Assembly: GCA_025449115.1 (NCBI GenBank)
Contig: JAHLKC010000157.1
Span: forward strand, 1 to 64,000
DNA from: Chytridium lagenaria
Lineage: Eukaryota; Chytridiomycota; Chytridiomycetes; Chytridiales; Chytridiaceae
DNA: 64,000 bases
Direction of reading: 5' to 3'
The notes below the pieces were generated by a model. That model was given only the letters and a program-made list of their open reading frames with translations, did no database searches and had not been told where the DNA came from. A program made the translations under genes and the position numbers. Below, in pieces: positions 37,091-49,053 of this stretch (position 1 is the stretch's first letter; the number at the start of each line of letters is the position of its first letter).

Positions 37091-38333
37091 ATGGAGCCAA
37101 TTTCTGTTCAAGGGTTTATAGAAACGTGTGAGAGGCTGCGCAGGCGTCAAGTAGCATTCGTCACAGAGTGCATGCAGTTAGAAGACATTGATGTTTCTTC
37201 TTTTGGTGTGAGTTTGAGGAATAACGCCATCTCAAGCAGTAAGAGTTGATTCAACTGTGCTTAGTCGTGCTTGAATGATGTAGGTTGTCATTAACTAGTC
37301 TAATAGAGAGTTCTGCCAGGGAGAATCTGGTGGCAGCGATAGCGTCTTCAGAATTGGAATGCCTGAAGTAAGTAACTTAATATATAAGTTTTATAAGTGA
37401 CGATATTGATTAATTACAGGAAAGATAACCGGTCGTCTGTTTCCTCTACCGCTGCCCCGCAGAAGTTTTACGAGGGCTACCTGAATGTTGAGAGGATGCA
37501 AAATCGATTTAACAGTCTCCAGGGCCTCCCTTAAATCATGCTTTCGGAGAAAGGACGATGTATTGCTGGATATCGAGTTTGCAAGCCCGTTTTACAAGAA
37601 AAGAAACATACCGAATTGATTGTTTGCGCGAGCGCGACATTGGAAGATATTCGAAGGAGCATTGCATGCACTTCAGATGACATCAGCTTCAAACTTATCG
37701 CCAGGAGACCATAGCCGATATTCAAGTCTGGATAAACGGCATATTTTTTATTGAAGGCGTGTTTTACTTTGAGGAGATGACAGATGCGTCTCGTCATGTA
37801 TTTGAGGCCATAGAAAGATGGTCTTTAAAGGATACACGATACAAGTCATTCTCTTCTCAGCCATTTTTAATGCGTTCGATGAAGGAGAGACGGATCTCTG
37901 ATCTATCAATACGCTTGAATATCCCTTACCTACTTGTGCATCAAAACGCCTGCGAGCATACCTGGAAAATCACTTCGATGCGGTTTGTTTCTAGTAGATC
38001 TTTTACTAGCTAACCACGTTCTAGAATGAAGCATTCGCGAGATGATACATCGCCAGCCAACTATCCTTTGTGTCTCTCCGAACCCCTGCTCAATCGCAGA
38101 AATGCTTTTTTTGCGAAAGTCATAATTCAATGTATGTAATCTACATCTTCAGTATTGTTATTCATTCTAATGTGCTACCCATCAGTTATGTTGTGTTCGA
38201 TAACAGCTTTCCTCCAAGAAATCCGTGTGGATGTTGTAAAGGTTGTCTCTTGTCATCCCGCGAATTGTCTGCTTCTGAAAGTTTGTTCAAAATTGTTTCA
38301 ACACAACCTGTCGGACATACCCCAACCTCATGA
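37091..38333 (+). CDS. SNAPC3: SNAPC3-like snRNA-activating complex subunit
   Basis: Subunit of the SNAP complex that recruits Pol II/III to snRNA promoters. The conserved half lies at 37540-38333: RVCKPVLQEKKHTELIVC, TLEDIRRSIACTSDDISF, NGIFFIEGVFYFEEMTDASR, ISDLSIRLNIPYLLVHQNACEH (the Cys/His zinc motif, 37900-37965), CFFCESHNSM and VVFDNSFPPRNPCGCCKGC (38105-38250), which parallel the CxxC...D.....PCxxCxxC pattern of SNAPC3. The N-terminal exons (MEPISVQGFIETCERLRRRQ at 37091; YEGYLNVERMQNRFNSLQ) are joined to it only by inference; a frame slip near 37535 is needed. The C-terminus ends GHTPTS with a TGA at 38331-38333 that overlaps the next gene's ATG. The usual LHYD motif is not clear. 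Confidence 0.68.
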
Positions 38334-40459
38334 TAGCAGAGGAGATAATTTCACCCATACCCGTACGATAGCAATGCCATACTGCACTCTAACATTCAAA
38401 TATATTGTATATAGCTTGTGGATTGTGACCAGGAGATTGCAGTTTTTAAGGACGCTTTTGTGGGGAAAGAGACAGAGCAGAATTGGGGAAAACGCCTTTC
38501 CGCCATACACAGGCTTCGTGGACTTGCTATAGGAAACAATGCAAGAAACGAGAGTTACTCTCATTATCTAAAAAACGTTATACCTTATGTAGCTGAATGC
38601 GTAAGTCTTGAACTATACCATCACTGCTTTTAATGCTTTCTAGACTGTCAGCCACGATCTTCATTGGTTCTGCAAGCATGCATTGCCATTCAAGACTTGT
38701 CCGATACCTCGTACCCTAGGCTGGATCCTCATTCTGAATCCCTGGCAAAGGCTCTCCTCAAACTTACAACTCAACGAAAAAGGTCATTACTTCAACGGCA
38801 TCGTCTGCAATGGAGTCGATTATTCGAAACTGCAGTTCCCCTCACAAGCTCTTACCTCTCTTTGAATCGATGTCACTGGATAAGTCTGCCTCGGCAAGAC
38901 AGTGTGTATCTTTTTTTGTCAAAGCAGTTATGGAAGCAGCACCCTCTAGTTCCCGGCACGAAGCAGAAAAGATAATTTTCTTAAATATTATTGAAAAATA
39001 CCTTGTAAAGGCGATTGTCGATTCAGATAACATCGTCGCGGGAACAGTCGCGAAATTTACAGCATTCTTCAAGATCAATATCCCGAACGAGCATCAAGGT
39101 ACATTCGTTTGCCTTTTATACCCGTATTGACCATTTGACAGTTTGCTTAACAGCTTGGATCTTCATGGGAGGAAAATACTTCAGATAGCTCAAGGTATCA
39201 AGAAACCTCTTGCTACGAAGACGTCAAAATCCAAGATCCCCTTGCAAAATTCAAGTCCAGTCAGGACAACACACATAAAACTTCTGACTCGCCTGAGCCG
39301 CTGATCCATTTTATTTCTAAATCTATGCCACAAGGTTTGTATTCTTTGTTACTTTGTTCCTTTAACCTTTGTTGTCTTTTCCCCTTTGCAAACTTCGCTT
39401 ACAAATGTCATTAATAGCAATTCTTCCTGTAATAGATACGTTGGCATTGACAGCAACGGCGTCGGACATTAGTATTTCTGCTGAAGATTCTTTTTTGAAA
39501 GAGAGAGTATTGTAACCACGAAGAAGTTCTTAATGTAAGGTTTGGTATCGGTGTCGTTCGTAATATTAGTAGGAAACAGCTCCTTCGAGTTTAATGGATG
39601 TGAGCAGCTACAGCATAGAAGGATACAGTTTGATTTTAGTCACGATGAAACACGTACTGTAAAGCTGACTACGTTACGGATCGCTATCAGCCACCGAACC
39701 CTCCTATCGTAGTTCCCAAGGTCTTAGAGCAGTGGAACGAGTTTAAGGAGGAGACTGAACTGACCATTGAAGCCTGTTTGAAGCAGCTTGAGTCACACAT
39801 ATCCACGGTACTCATATCAGAATACCTTTTTTAACTTTGCAGGAGGATCGCCTGAAACTTTTGTTTCAGTTAAAGCGTTTGCTTCAAATCGACGCAGCGA
39901 ATAATGTAGTTCAAGTTTTACACTTACTCATTGACTTACAATGCGGTTTTGACGAGAAGGTTGAAAGTTTTCTGGCTTTAATAATTAACAGAGGATACAG
40001 ATAGCTGCAGCAGCAGAATCTGCAATAGCAGCTCTTATGGAAATAACTCCAAAAACACTCTGGAATCCGCATTACTCGAGTGCTATCAAAGTCTATGAAG
40101 CTTCCGTCTTTGAACCATCTTGGCGAGAACGATATGCATTTAAACTATCGGCCTGACCCAATAGCATCTATCTTACACTTGATCCTCATTTTGTTTGGAT
40201 TGCATGACGGACATCTATCACGGCTCACTGATATTGTGGCTTCTTGCGTAAAGGTAAAGAAGGGGACCATAATATACTGATATGAAACAAGATCCTGGGT
40301 GAAAGCGAGAACGCTGAGTGCCGATTGAATGCAAGTCTTATCCTAGCAAGAGTTTCTCACGTCTGGAAAGAAGGTTTTAAACACTTCACGCAAGGGTTGA
40401 ATCGGGGACAAACGAAATTAATTGACCTATACGCCAAGCGCCTTGTTCTCTTATCATAA
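38330..40459 (+). CDS. CLASP-family microtubule plus-end protein (TOG domains)
   Basis: A Cls1/Stu1/CLASP protein stabilising microtubules. The inferred start MIAEEIISPIP (38330-38362) is followed by a 52-nt intron (38363-38414, branch-like ctctaac) and the TOG helix VDCDQEIAVFKDAFVGKETE with QNWGKRLSAIHRLRGL, the classic CLASP_N opening. Next: SLVLQACIAIQDLSDTSYPR, SLDKSASARQCVSFFVKAVM (38878-38940), NIIEKYLVKAIVDSDNIVAG. A linker with GIKKPLATKTSKSKIP follows. The C-terminal domain has WNEFKEETELTIEACLKQLE (39735-39795), EDRLKLLFQLKRLLQIDAAN, VVQVLHLLIDLQCGFDEKVE and ends LYAKRLVLLS at 40459. It is shorter than animal CLASPs. Confidence 0.85.
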
Positions 40460-40498
40460 TAATAAAATCCAAGCAACAAAAAGCTGCATACAACCAGT

Positions 40499-42078
40499 CT
40501 AAGATTTCAAGCTCAAATCTTGCCTCAAGTACTTTTTGACATCCATTTCGTATGACGTTGTTTGGAACTCGGCGGGACGGAACTTCTTAATGAACCGCAA
40601 AACGGTCTCTTCAAGGACCAGAGGTTCGATGCCAGCATCAGCAAAAGTGTTAACGCCAGTGGGCACCTCGTCAACGTAGTGCTACTAAAATAAGCAATCG
40701 TGGCAATTTTCCAACACACAAACCTTATCGATGATCTCAGTGTTAAGGATTGGGGTATGAAGAGATATCGAGTTGATGACATAACCAAGAAGGCTTATGA
40801 AGATTTAGATAATGAAAAATAAATTGGAAGCAAGACAAACCCTTACCGAGCCATAGCACGAGGGCAATGCCATACAGTGGGGTCTCGCTTAGTCACATCT
40901 AAGAAAAACTTTACCAGACTTTCGTAATGATAAGCACGAGGCCTAGGTTTCATGAGATATTAGGGTTCGGTCTTAAATATGGCGAGCCTACCCGTAGAGT
41001 TCAAACACTTTTCCCTCGTGGCCCGGGTTGCGCACCAAATTAGATATAGCAACCGCGACATCGTTAACCTAGAAAATTATCAACATGCTTAAAACAGCTA
41101 TCCCTACGTAAACGGGGCGGACAATGGTTTTGCCATTGTTAAAGATAGGAAAGCCGAAAGGACTAATCTTGGCGTAATCTGAAAATATATTAAAGGATGC
41201 CAAACCCCACAAACTTACAGCCCATCAAGTTAAAGTACCTGTCCTCGTGCCCATAAAGCGTCGAAGGCCGAACAATTATAGCCGATGGAAATTCTTCCTT
41301 TACTGCCAACTCACCCTCGCCCTTTATACCAAAAAAATTTAGCGTCAAAAAACTATTACAGCATAATAAATAGACCTACTTTAGTCCTGTGGATCGTTGA
41401 GGTCGAACTAGCATCAGCTCCGATAGCAGAAACTTGAATAAAGCTTGTAACCCCGAGTTCTTTAGAAAGACGAGCGAGATTACGTGCTGCTTTAACATTC
41501 ACATCCGCGATTGAGAAATTCCTAATATCAAAATGAGCATCGAGAAAAATGACGATATTGATACAGAAATAATGACGTACTTAGTTGAGTGATTGGCACC
41601 AATAAGGTTGACCACAGTGTCTGAATGCCGAATGCAAGAAACTAACTGATCCTCGTTGCGAAGGTCGAAGCGCTGCAAGGGTGAGGAAAATCAAGCTTAA
41701 AGGCCTACCAATTGAACAATTTGTCCAAGATCCCCATAACCTTCAGATGGCGCTTCTCGTCATCAGTCCCGCGATACGGCGTGATGACCTGTGTTCCTTT
41801 CTTACCTATCGTCATGTCTCAGTTAAAGAATAAAGCGGGTCGCCCAAGCATACCAAGCGCATTAACAACATATCTCCCAAGAAATCCTGTTGCTCCAAAG
41901 ACCGTTGTGACATGGCCTTAGATGCCTTTAGCGTGAAAGATGAATTGAACTCAAACCTGACACAGATGATCGCCCACCGCTGCCTTTTTTCACAAAGACA
42001 CTTGGAGCCGAGGCAGAAGTCCGAGTGACGACATCAGTTGACGTAAAACGCTGCGACGATGCACTTGATCAGCCTCAT
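40499..42078 (-). CDS. NDUFA9: NADH:ubiquinone oxidoreductase subunit NDUFA9 (39/40 kDa)
   Basis: An accessory subunit of mitochondrial complex I with an SDR fold that holds NADPH. N-terminal residues are Ser/Thr/Arg-rich, as expected of a mitochondrial presequence, then [11 protein letters not shown] (about 41960-41990), the family's GGRSSVSG landmark. After an intron comes [20 protein letters not shown] (41865-41920), then [73 protein letters not shown] and [12 protein letters not shown], ending [13 protein letters not shown] at 40499. The start at 42078 needs a one-base slip. Its presence shows a full respiratory chain and argues against reduced lineages such as Rozella or microsporidia. 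Confidence 0.92.
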
Positions 42079-42178
42079 TAGATCCCCACGTTCATCATTA
42101 CCTTTGCGGTCTGCAAGTAGACCCCCCTCATCTTTAAGTGAAAAAGGACGGAGACAATTGCCGTTACACAACTTTGAG

Positions 42179-45100
42179 ATGGAGAAGGATGGAGAGGATG
42201 CGACACCTACCATCATTACGCTCAGCAAAAAGCTTGAGCTTAGAGCAGAGAACATGTCATCGGCAAAGAACGGTAAGATCTTTATTTTTTCAATCTGTTT
42301 GTCTAATATTTTAAGTTGCTGGCAGCGAGCAAAACCTTGATGGCTCTATAAGAAAAACACTGCATTTATAAGAAAACTCAAGGTTTCTCTCACGTTTGAA
42401 AACGTAGCAAACCTTAAGAAAGAGGCTATGGATTAAAGCTCGAGAAATACTTATCGGAGATCGTTGTTGTTATTGCGGACCTAAAATTTACCAAATCACT
42501 TGACGTTTGGGCCGCTCTTGAAATATGCTCATTGCTACATCGAAGATTTCCCGACTTTGTGAATTGATTGTATCAAGTTTACTCAATCTTATCTCCCCAC
42601 CGCGTTATCTTCCATACCCGCGGATTTGCGAGAACGAGAGGAGCAAAGTCGTACAGCGAAACAAAAGGGGATATTAAGGCTACTTATGGACCTACAAATT
42701 GTCGGCGTTATACCGGTTACGAAAACATATATTAATGACGCAGTGAAAAACTTGGTAAAAACTCTTGAAAAGATTGTGCATTAATTATGCAGTTTGCATT
42801 AGACAAAGAATTTCAAAACTTGTCGGTGGCTGCAGCCTTTGCCAAGGCTTTTGGGGAGATACTCAAAACAGCAGCATTTCCAGATGTGTGTTTATTTGTT
42901 ATACTTTTGTTACCAACTTTTTTTGCTAACTCTCAAATGAAGCTTTCCGAAAATAGCCATCAGACCTATATTGCTTTACCTGTAATTAAATTTGTTCATG
43001 ACGTGGTTGTCGAGTACCATTCGAACGCATGCAAGCACCTCGTTCGCATGCATAAGGTTGGAAAAATATGCATAACTGTCTAATTCGTCGAAGCAAATTA
43101 AGAAAATGCAGCAAAGCAACAACGAATATTTGTTTTCAAAAGGGGATATCTCAGAAGAGCGCCAAGAAAAATACCAAAAAGCCTTGAAGATCTTTGAGAA
43201 GTTTCAAGTACAAGTCAAAGCTATTTCTGAGGGACTATCTTTGGAAATTCCGGAGCTGCCAATTGAAGATGCCGGGGATAAAAATAGCATGAGTATTAAC
43301 TATGGAGCAGCGCATTCAAATGACAAAGTAATTTATTTTTTTCAATTCATTTTTAATGGTTCAGGGATCGGGTGAGAACTTCTTGTGGGAAGATGAAGAA
43401 AATCGCCTTTTTTACGAGGAGCTAGTAGATTTAAAGGACTTTGTGCCGAGCGTCTTGCTTGGAGAGAAGCAATCAATAATTGAGGGCACCAATATTTTTA
43501 AAATTGACGAACCTATGGACAGTACAACCGAGGAAACAATTGTTTTGCAGGATAAGCCGGAAGAGCCGGATAAGGCAGACCTTACTGAAAATGAATCGAC
43601 AGATAATGTTGCCAGCCGTGCAGAAGCAGTCATCGCGAAGTTACTGTCGACGCATAATCGCACGGCTATAGACGAAGTTGCTGTAGAGTTTGGATTCTTA
43701 AACTCGAAGACGGCACGAAAAAAACTAATATCTGCTCTCATTGCTCTTCCTCGTGGTCGCAATGACGTCCTTCCTTATGTAGCTCGGTTTATCGCCACTG
43801 TGAGATTATATATGCCTGATGTTGAGAGCAGCGTGGTAGAATATGTTAGTGGTTAATTATTTTCAATCGGCTAAGGTTATAAATAGCTGCATCTCCATTT
43901 TAAAGGAATCTTGAGAAGGAAAGAAAAAGTGCCGCTAGATGAACGGTTACGGGTTGGTAATTTCATTGGCAGTGCTGATTGTGCTTTAGACATTCGATTC
44001 ATTGCAGAGCTCACAAAATTCCGTGTCTTGCCCATTCACGTTCCTCTTTACGTCGTCAAAGCTCTTATTGACGATTTTTCCCACCCAATTATTGAGGTTC
44101 TTTGCCCATTCTTAGAGGCATGTGGCCGCTTTTTATATCGAGGAGAAGAAAGTGCGGCTAGGATGGAGGCATTGGTTTGTTTGTTTCGTGACTGCATTAA
44201 TTTATAAATCTCAGCTTGAAGTGATGTTGAGAAAGAAAGGTGTTCAAAATCTTGATAGTCGGCAAGCACTGTTGATTGACAATGCATATTATTCCGTAAG
44301 TTACATCAATCCTCTAGTAGGGTTTATAAATCTCATCCCATACTTAAGTGCAATCCGCCCGAGATGAGTCTAGCCGCAGTAAAAGAAAGACTTCCTCTGG
44401 AGCTTTACATTCGAAAGCTTCTATATTCAGACCTCAGTCGAAGGTCAGTGGATAAAGTCATAAAGCAATTGCGAAAAATGAATTGGGAGGATTCGGTGAC
44501 CAAACTACTCTTGAAAAAATATTTTCGAAAAGTCTGGAAGATAAAGTTTTCAAATATCCATCTTATGGCATTTATGGTTAGCGAACTAGCCAGGAATTTA
44601 CCCCGGCTTTGGGGTATACATCGTTGATACGTGTATAGAAGAGATCCGATGGGGATTGGAGACGAATGTGTTTAACATAATCTACGCCGTGTATCTACCG
44701 TGCGCTATTTGGGAGAGCTCTACAACTACCGTATGGTTGATAGTAATATTATTTTCGATGCACTGTATTTTATCTTGCGCTTTGGTCACGGTGAATAAGG
44801 GTCTATCTTGGGTTGCTAAACTTTTATAGACACCGGTTTTCCTGAACCGTTCAATCATGCGCTCTAGATTCGCCTAATGACTTTTTCCGAATTAGAGTAT
44901 GCTGCACGTTGCTAGATACATGTGGTATTTATTTTGACCGCGGACTAAACGCACGCCGAATGGATGAGTTTATGGCATTCTTGCAGGTACTTGATGGTAT
45001 GATTGAGGCCTTGACATACATAGATATACTTTTTCTCCAAAGACCATGCACCACAAGATATTTCTTTCTTGATAACGGAGACAATAGAAACTCTGCGCCC

Positions 45101-45772
45101 AAAGGAAGACACTGGCAAAGGACTGGGAAGAGGCCGTAAATACCTTTAAGTCATTAGTTGACACCGCAATATCTGAAAATGAACTGTATCATAGCGAGGA
45201 TGATGAGAAGGGAGGACTGCGTCAGACAATAGATCTGATAGAGACTCCTCTGGCGGGAGTGGCGCAGAGGAAGGGTCTGAGAATGGAATGGACGGTGTTC
45301 AAGAGGATGTCGATGAAGAAGCGGTGCTATTATTAAAGGAGAAGACCACTAATATAGTGGACGAGGACTTTGAAAGGAGTTTAACGAGGCAGTACTTCAG
45401 AGCTTGGAAAGCAGGAAGAATGATAGGAAAACTGCTACCTTCGATGTGGGCGATTCCCGGCCGCGTGCGAGCTGAAAATACCGAGAGCGCGAATGGGGAG
45501 GTTATGTTCAGCTTGTTAACAAAGCGTGGAAACAAGCAACAGGTATGACCGTAATGCTGTTTTATCTAATTGCAAGGTCAAACAATTCACGCTTCCGAGC
45601 ACAAGTTCTTTTGCTCAAATACCCGCATCACCAGGAAGCTGAACTGGAAGAAAAGCAGCACTTGAAAAGACTAGTTTTGAATTACGAGGAACGTGAACGC
45701 TTGGATAGTGAGAAGGAGAGGGAAAAGGAAAAGGAGAGGGAACAGACGAAGTTTTACTTTAAGCGCTACTGA
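42179..45772 (+). CDS. UPF2: UPF2/Nmd2 nonsense-mediated decay factor
   Basis: The bridge of the UPF1-UPF2-UPF3 complex in mRNA surveillance. Three MIF4G domains are visible. MIF4G-1: DGSIRKNTAFIRKLK (42340) to about 43000. Linker: NNEYLFSKGDISEERQEKYQ (43112-43170). MIF4G-2: ENFLWEDEENRLFYEELVDL (43373-43440), SVLLGEKQSI, LNSKTARKKLISALIALP (43690-43755), LDIRFIAELTKFRVLPIHV, SHPIIEVLCPFLEACGRFLY (44078-44140). MIF4G-3: ERLPLELYIRKLLYSDLSRR, LLDTCGIYFDRGLNARRMD (44907-44965). An acidic stretch follows (45190-45380), then the UPF1-binding region VMFSLLTKRGNKQQV (45500-45545), ending in a Glu/Lys-rich tail. The start at 42179 is chosen because the upstream in-frame ATG at 42059 would overlap NDUFA9. 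Confidence 0.94.
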
Positions 45773-45824
45773 TATGAAAAAGCATCACCTTAGCTAAAGT
45801 AATAAATCTTTTTTTCCAAAAATA

Positions 45825-46538
45825 ATGGTTGAAAAGCATGCCCCATTGGCGAAAGCGCCAAAAGAGCTGCAGGAAGTTGCTTCATACATGAGAAGTGCCG
45901 AATCGAAGCTTAAGATACGGCAAGGAATCTTAAACGGTCGCCGAGTGGATTTCTTTAAAGGTGTTCATCTCATCATGATCATAAAGTAAACTTTGGAAGG
46001 AAAACATGCTGCAAATGCTCTTCTTCGAGATCCTTACAAAAAATCACCCGCGAGACCAGCCATCCCGGACCGTGAAGCTGCAGAGAAGCTTCTCTCGGAG
46101 CTGTTGACTTTAGGTTTCTTCATCCGTGTCGAAAAGGAGTCAAAATCCAAGGTGCTTTCGTTGCAACAGCTTCAGGTATGCAAGAAGTTGCGATCGATCT
46201 TTAAGAATCTTTAGGTATTTGGACCTGAAGCATTTTACGTATGGGTCTATGAAGGATCTCAATGGCGGGGAACTTTAATTGGACTCGGTGTTCTGATGCT
46301 GACGTTGGCCGGTGTAATGTTCCCGCTTTGGCCCGCCTCCATGCGTTTGGGTGTTTATTATCTTTCACTTGCTGTTCTTGGTCTCATGGGTCTTTTTATG
46401 GGTCTGGCTGTGGTCAGGTTGATTATTTGGGTGGTTTTAGTTGCAACTACGGGTCGTGGAGGTTGGCTCTTCCCAAATTTGTTTGCAGATGTTGGCATTG
46501 TTGAAAGCTTCATACCAACTTGGAGGTATAGTCAATAA
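45825..46538 (+). CDS. SEC62: SEC62 translocon subunit
   Basis: A component of the Sec62-Sec63 post-translational protein import machinery in the ER. The start is MVEKHAPLAKAPKELQEVAS at 45825; NGRRVDFFKG precedes an intron (about 45961-45998), then GKHAANALLRDP and LLSELLTLGFFIRVEKESKS. After a second intron come AFYVWVYEGSQW and two transmembrane helices (LIGLGVLMLTLAGVMFPLWP and a second around 46360-46450) joined by a luminal turn, then WLFPNLFADVGIVESFIPTW, a conserved Sec62 segment. It is tail-to-tail with the BAP31-like gene, another ER protein, with a 7-nt spacer. Confidence 0.93.
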
Positions 46539-46545
46539 GCTTTAT

Positions 46546-47418
46546 TTACACTAACTTTGTTAAAGCTGGGATGAGAAGAAGGGAGCGAAGCCCCAAAAAG
46601 CCAAAGATAGTGATGGGGAAGACGAGTAATAATAAAGCAATAGATATCCCAATCCTAAACCGCACATGAATCTTTTTACTCTCATTTCTCTTGCGAAGGC
46701 CAGCTTTCTCCGAAGCATCTGATGCTTTCGGCACATCGGCCGTGGCTTCTTCCTTCAAGACTGTAGCGCTAGATTTAATTTCCGTGGTTCCTGTTTCCTT
46801 GGACGACCCTAGAACCATAGTTTCAACTTGGGCTTTAAGTGCCTTCAGGGTGACGTTCCGACTATCAGCCTCTTCCTGAAGTTGGAGAATAACGTAGATA
46901 TCCTTCATGCGACGGTAGATAACACTATGGTAGCTGTTAATGTTGCTCGTAATATGAATCATCCTACATAACCAAGAAAAGGATGTCAACGAAAGATACA
47001 TGTTCCGCTGTGAATAGAAGAGCTTGGTTTTGTATTGCAGGTCCTCTTGAAAAGTGTTAGCATGGAGACAAACAGCATCCACATACCGATGGTGGATTCA
47101 ATGTTGGTATGGCCGTGGTCATGACGGTCATGCAAAGCGGAGTCTAACTTTTGAAGTCTAATGACGGTGTCAACGAACACGCCGCCAACCAGTAGAAGGA
47201 TGATGCGAGCTATCCAGACTACAGTGTCATTCGCCATGACCTTTCCAGCCCAATGCATACATGCCTTGCGGGTGCGCACCGGGATGAAGGTCAGCGGCAC
47301 AAGGGACAGTAGGAAGATAGCTATCTCCGAAATCAATACGAAGAATGTGATCTGACTGTGCGATGGTTAGCTTTGTGAGAGCCTGAAATGCCTTCTCCAC
47401 TCACTTGAAAATAGACAT
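46546..47418 (-). CDS. BAP31/Yet-like ER membrane protein
   Basis: A B-cell-receptor-associated-31-like protein of the ER, a family involved in export and quality control of membrane proteins. Exon 1 encodes MSIFN (47418), split by an intron of about 48 nt. Then QITFFVLISEIAIFLLSLVP (TM1), ACMHWAGKVMANDTVVWIAR, a second helix (IILLLVGGVFVDTVIRLQKL), and after an intron KTKLFYSQRNMYLSLTSFSW, matching the FRAQRNxYLxGFS family signature. A short coiled coil (LKALKAQVETMVLGSS) follows. Unlike the usual KKxx tail, the C-terminus ends in an additional hydrophobic helix (ISIALLLLVFPITIFGFLG) after a basic patch. Stop at 46546. Confidence 0.85.
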
Positions 47419-47451
47419 TTTTCGTGGGGCTTTTTATTTGATGATGCGAAT

Positions 47452-49035
47452 TTACAAAAACGTTGATATTGCCCTTGCCAAAACTCTCATAAGGTGAGAT
47501 GGTCTTCTCGATGGTGCCATCAAATGTTTAATTGTGGTTTGGTTCGTGAATTTCTCTAGCATCAATTTCTCCTGTACGAAGAAGTTAGCAGCCTAAACCC
47601 ATACGTCGCGCCTTACTTTAAACAAAGCTTCCTGCAGGCTCTTGTTGTTGGTGGCTATAATCACTTGTGCCTCCATGTCTCGACGGGAGGATCGAAGGCT
47701 ATAATTAGATGATCCAAGTGCTGTCCAGCCACATTGTTCACCAACTGACATCCATATGCCTGTATTAGAACTTTTTAGATTGAGCACCGAGTAATTACAA
47801 ACCTTTTGCGTGAAATGTCCATCCTTCGCGACTGTATTCCTTGTACGCAAAATCTTTCCGTTTTGCTCTTTCCATAAATTTCAAAAGCCGTAACGCTCTG
47901 GAACTATATGCGGTTGGAATGTTCCGCGCAACACCTTTAGCAGTAAAAAACCCATTCGCCTTATAAATTCGAAGTAAGATATTGTATATCTCAATGAGAA
48001 CTTACTTCTGGGGAGGCAGCGATTAAAGTCAATGGAAACTTAGCCAAGGTCAGGCCATATTCATACTCTTTTTCCAGGTTCAAGTACGGCGAGCACACTG
48101 TCAGCGCCGTAGGCCCGAGTAGACGAACAGAATCCATGTAAGCAAAAAGGTTCTTTAAGACACCCCCTTCCTGCGAAACTCCGAGCCGCCGCATTTGAAA
48201 ATAGGGCATAACGTATGTATCGCTTAAAGAATCATCACATTTCTCCGAAAGCTTTCGTGACTCCAATATGAACTCGTTTACATGACGGCTTATTTGAGAG
48301 ATGGACGACATACTCAAGGTAACTTTATCCACGCCCGTAGCGTCGAGCTGATGTGCGAAAGAGGATATAAGGCGTATAAAACTTGAGAAGAAATCGGCCA
48401 GAGCAGGTGCATCTCTGAACACAAAGTAGCGATCCTGGCGATTTCGGAAGTAATCACCACTTAAGTTTGCCCTTCAAAAACACGTTAAAACTTTCTAAAA
48501 AAATAGATATTAACCCACTAATGACTACATCATTGTCGAATATGTATATCTTCATATGCATAAGACCAACGACCTCCCTTATTCTATTCGGCAAGCACCT
48601 GCTCAGCAGAGCTGTTCCGCCTGGTATTTGAAATAAAGATACTTTGCTCCTTATTGGGAAATCTGCCACCAGTGGATGCAGTAATGAAGCTGATGATACG
48701 TTGTTCGAGCTCTTCCGAGTGCCACGAAGATAATCAATCAAAAACATGACGCTGACTTCGCTATCCGTGCCCCGTTGTTTCGGTCAATCGCTTTCGAATG
48801 CATTCCACCTAGAGTCATTACTACAACATTGCAAGGATTGTTCTTGTACAAGTTCGTTTTCGTTTTCACCCACGTAAAGCGAAGATAAAATGATCCTTTT
48901 TTTTGAAGATTGAATGCCATCTTTGATGCTTTGATAAAACTCTTCCGGTGTACTGAGTGGCTTAATCTGGTCCGCAGAGCATGGGAATATCGGACCGGGT
49001 AAAGACCGAAGGTGTGAGGTGAAGTCGAAGCTCAT
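47452..49035 (-). CDS. PGS1: Phosphatidylglycerophosphate synthase, mitochondrial
   Basis: Makes phosphatidylglycerophosphate from CDP-diacylglycerol and glycerol-3-phosphate, the committed step to cardiolipin. It belongs to the phospholipase D superfamily. The start is MSFDFTSHLRSLPGPIFPC at 49035, then LSTPEEFYQSIKDGIQSSKK and RIILSSLYVG. The first HxK motif is in HMKIYIFDNDVVISG (48515-48560). Further on, YVMPYFQMRRLGV, GLTLAKFPLTLIAASPEV (48000-48060), and the second HxK block FHAKGL at about 47800. It ends with PSRRPSHLMRVLARAISTFL at 47452, resembling the human C-terminus. Its start codon is 18 nt from the divergent WDR44-like start. Confidence 0.92.
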
Positions 49036-49053
49036 TTTTTTAACAATTTGAGC
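49036..49053. promoter_or_regulatory. 18-nt divergent promoter, PGS1 / WDR44-like
   Basis: Eighteen nt, rich in T (tttttttaacaatttgagc), separate the start codons. The PGS1 start is well supported by homology; the WDR44-like start by its acidic Met-Ser-rich head. Confidence 0.6.
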
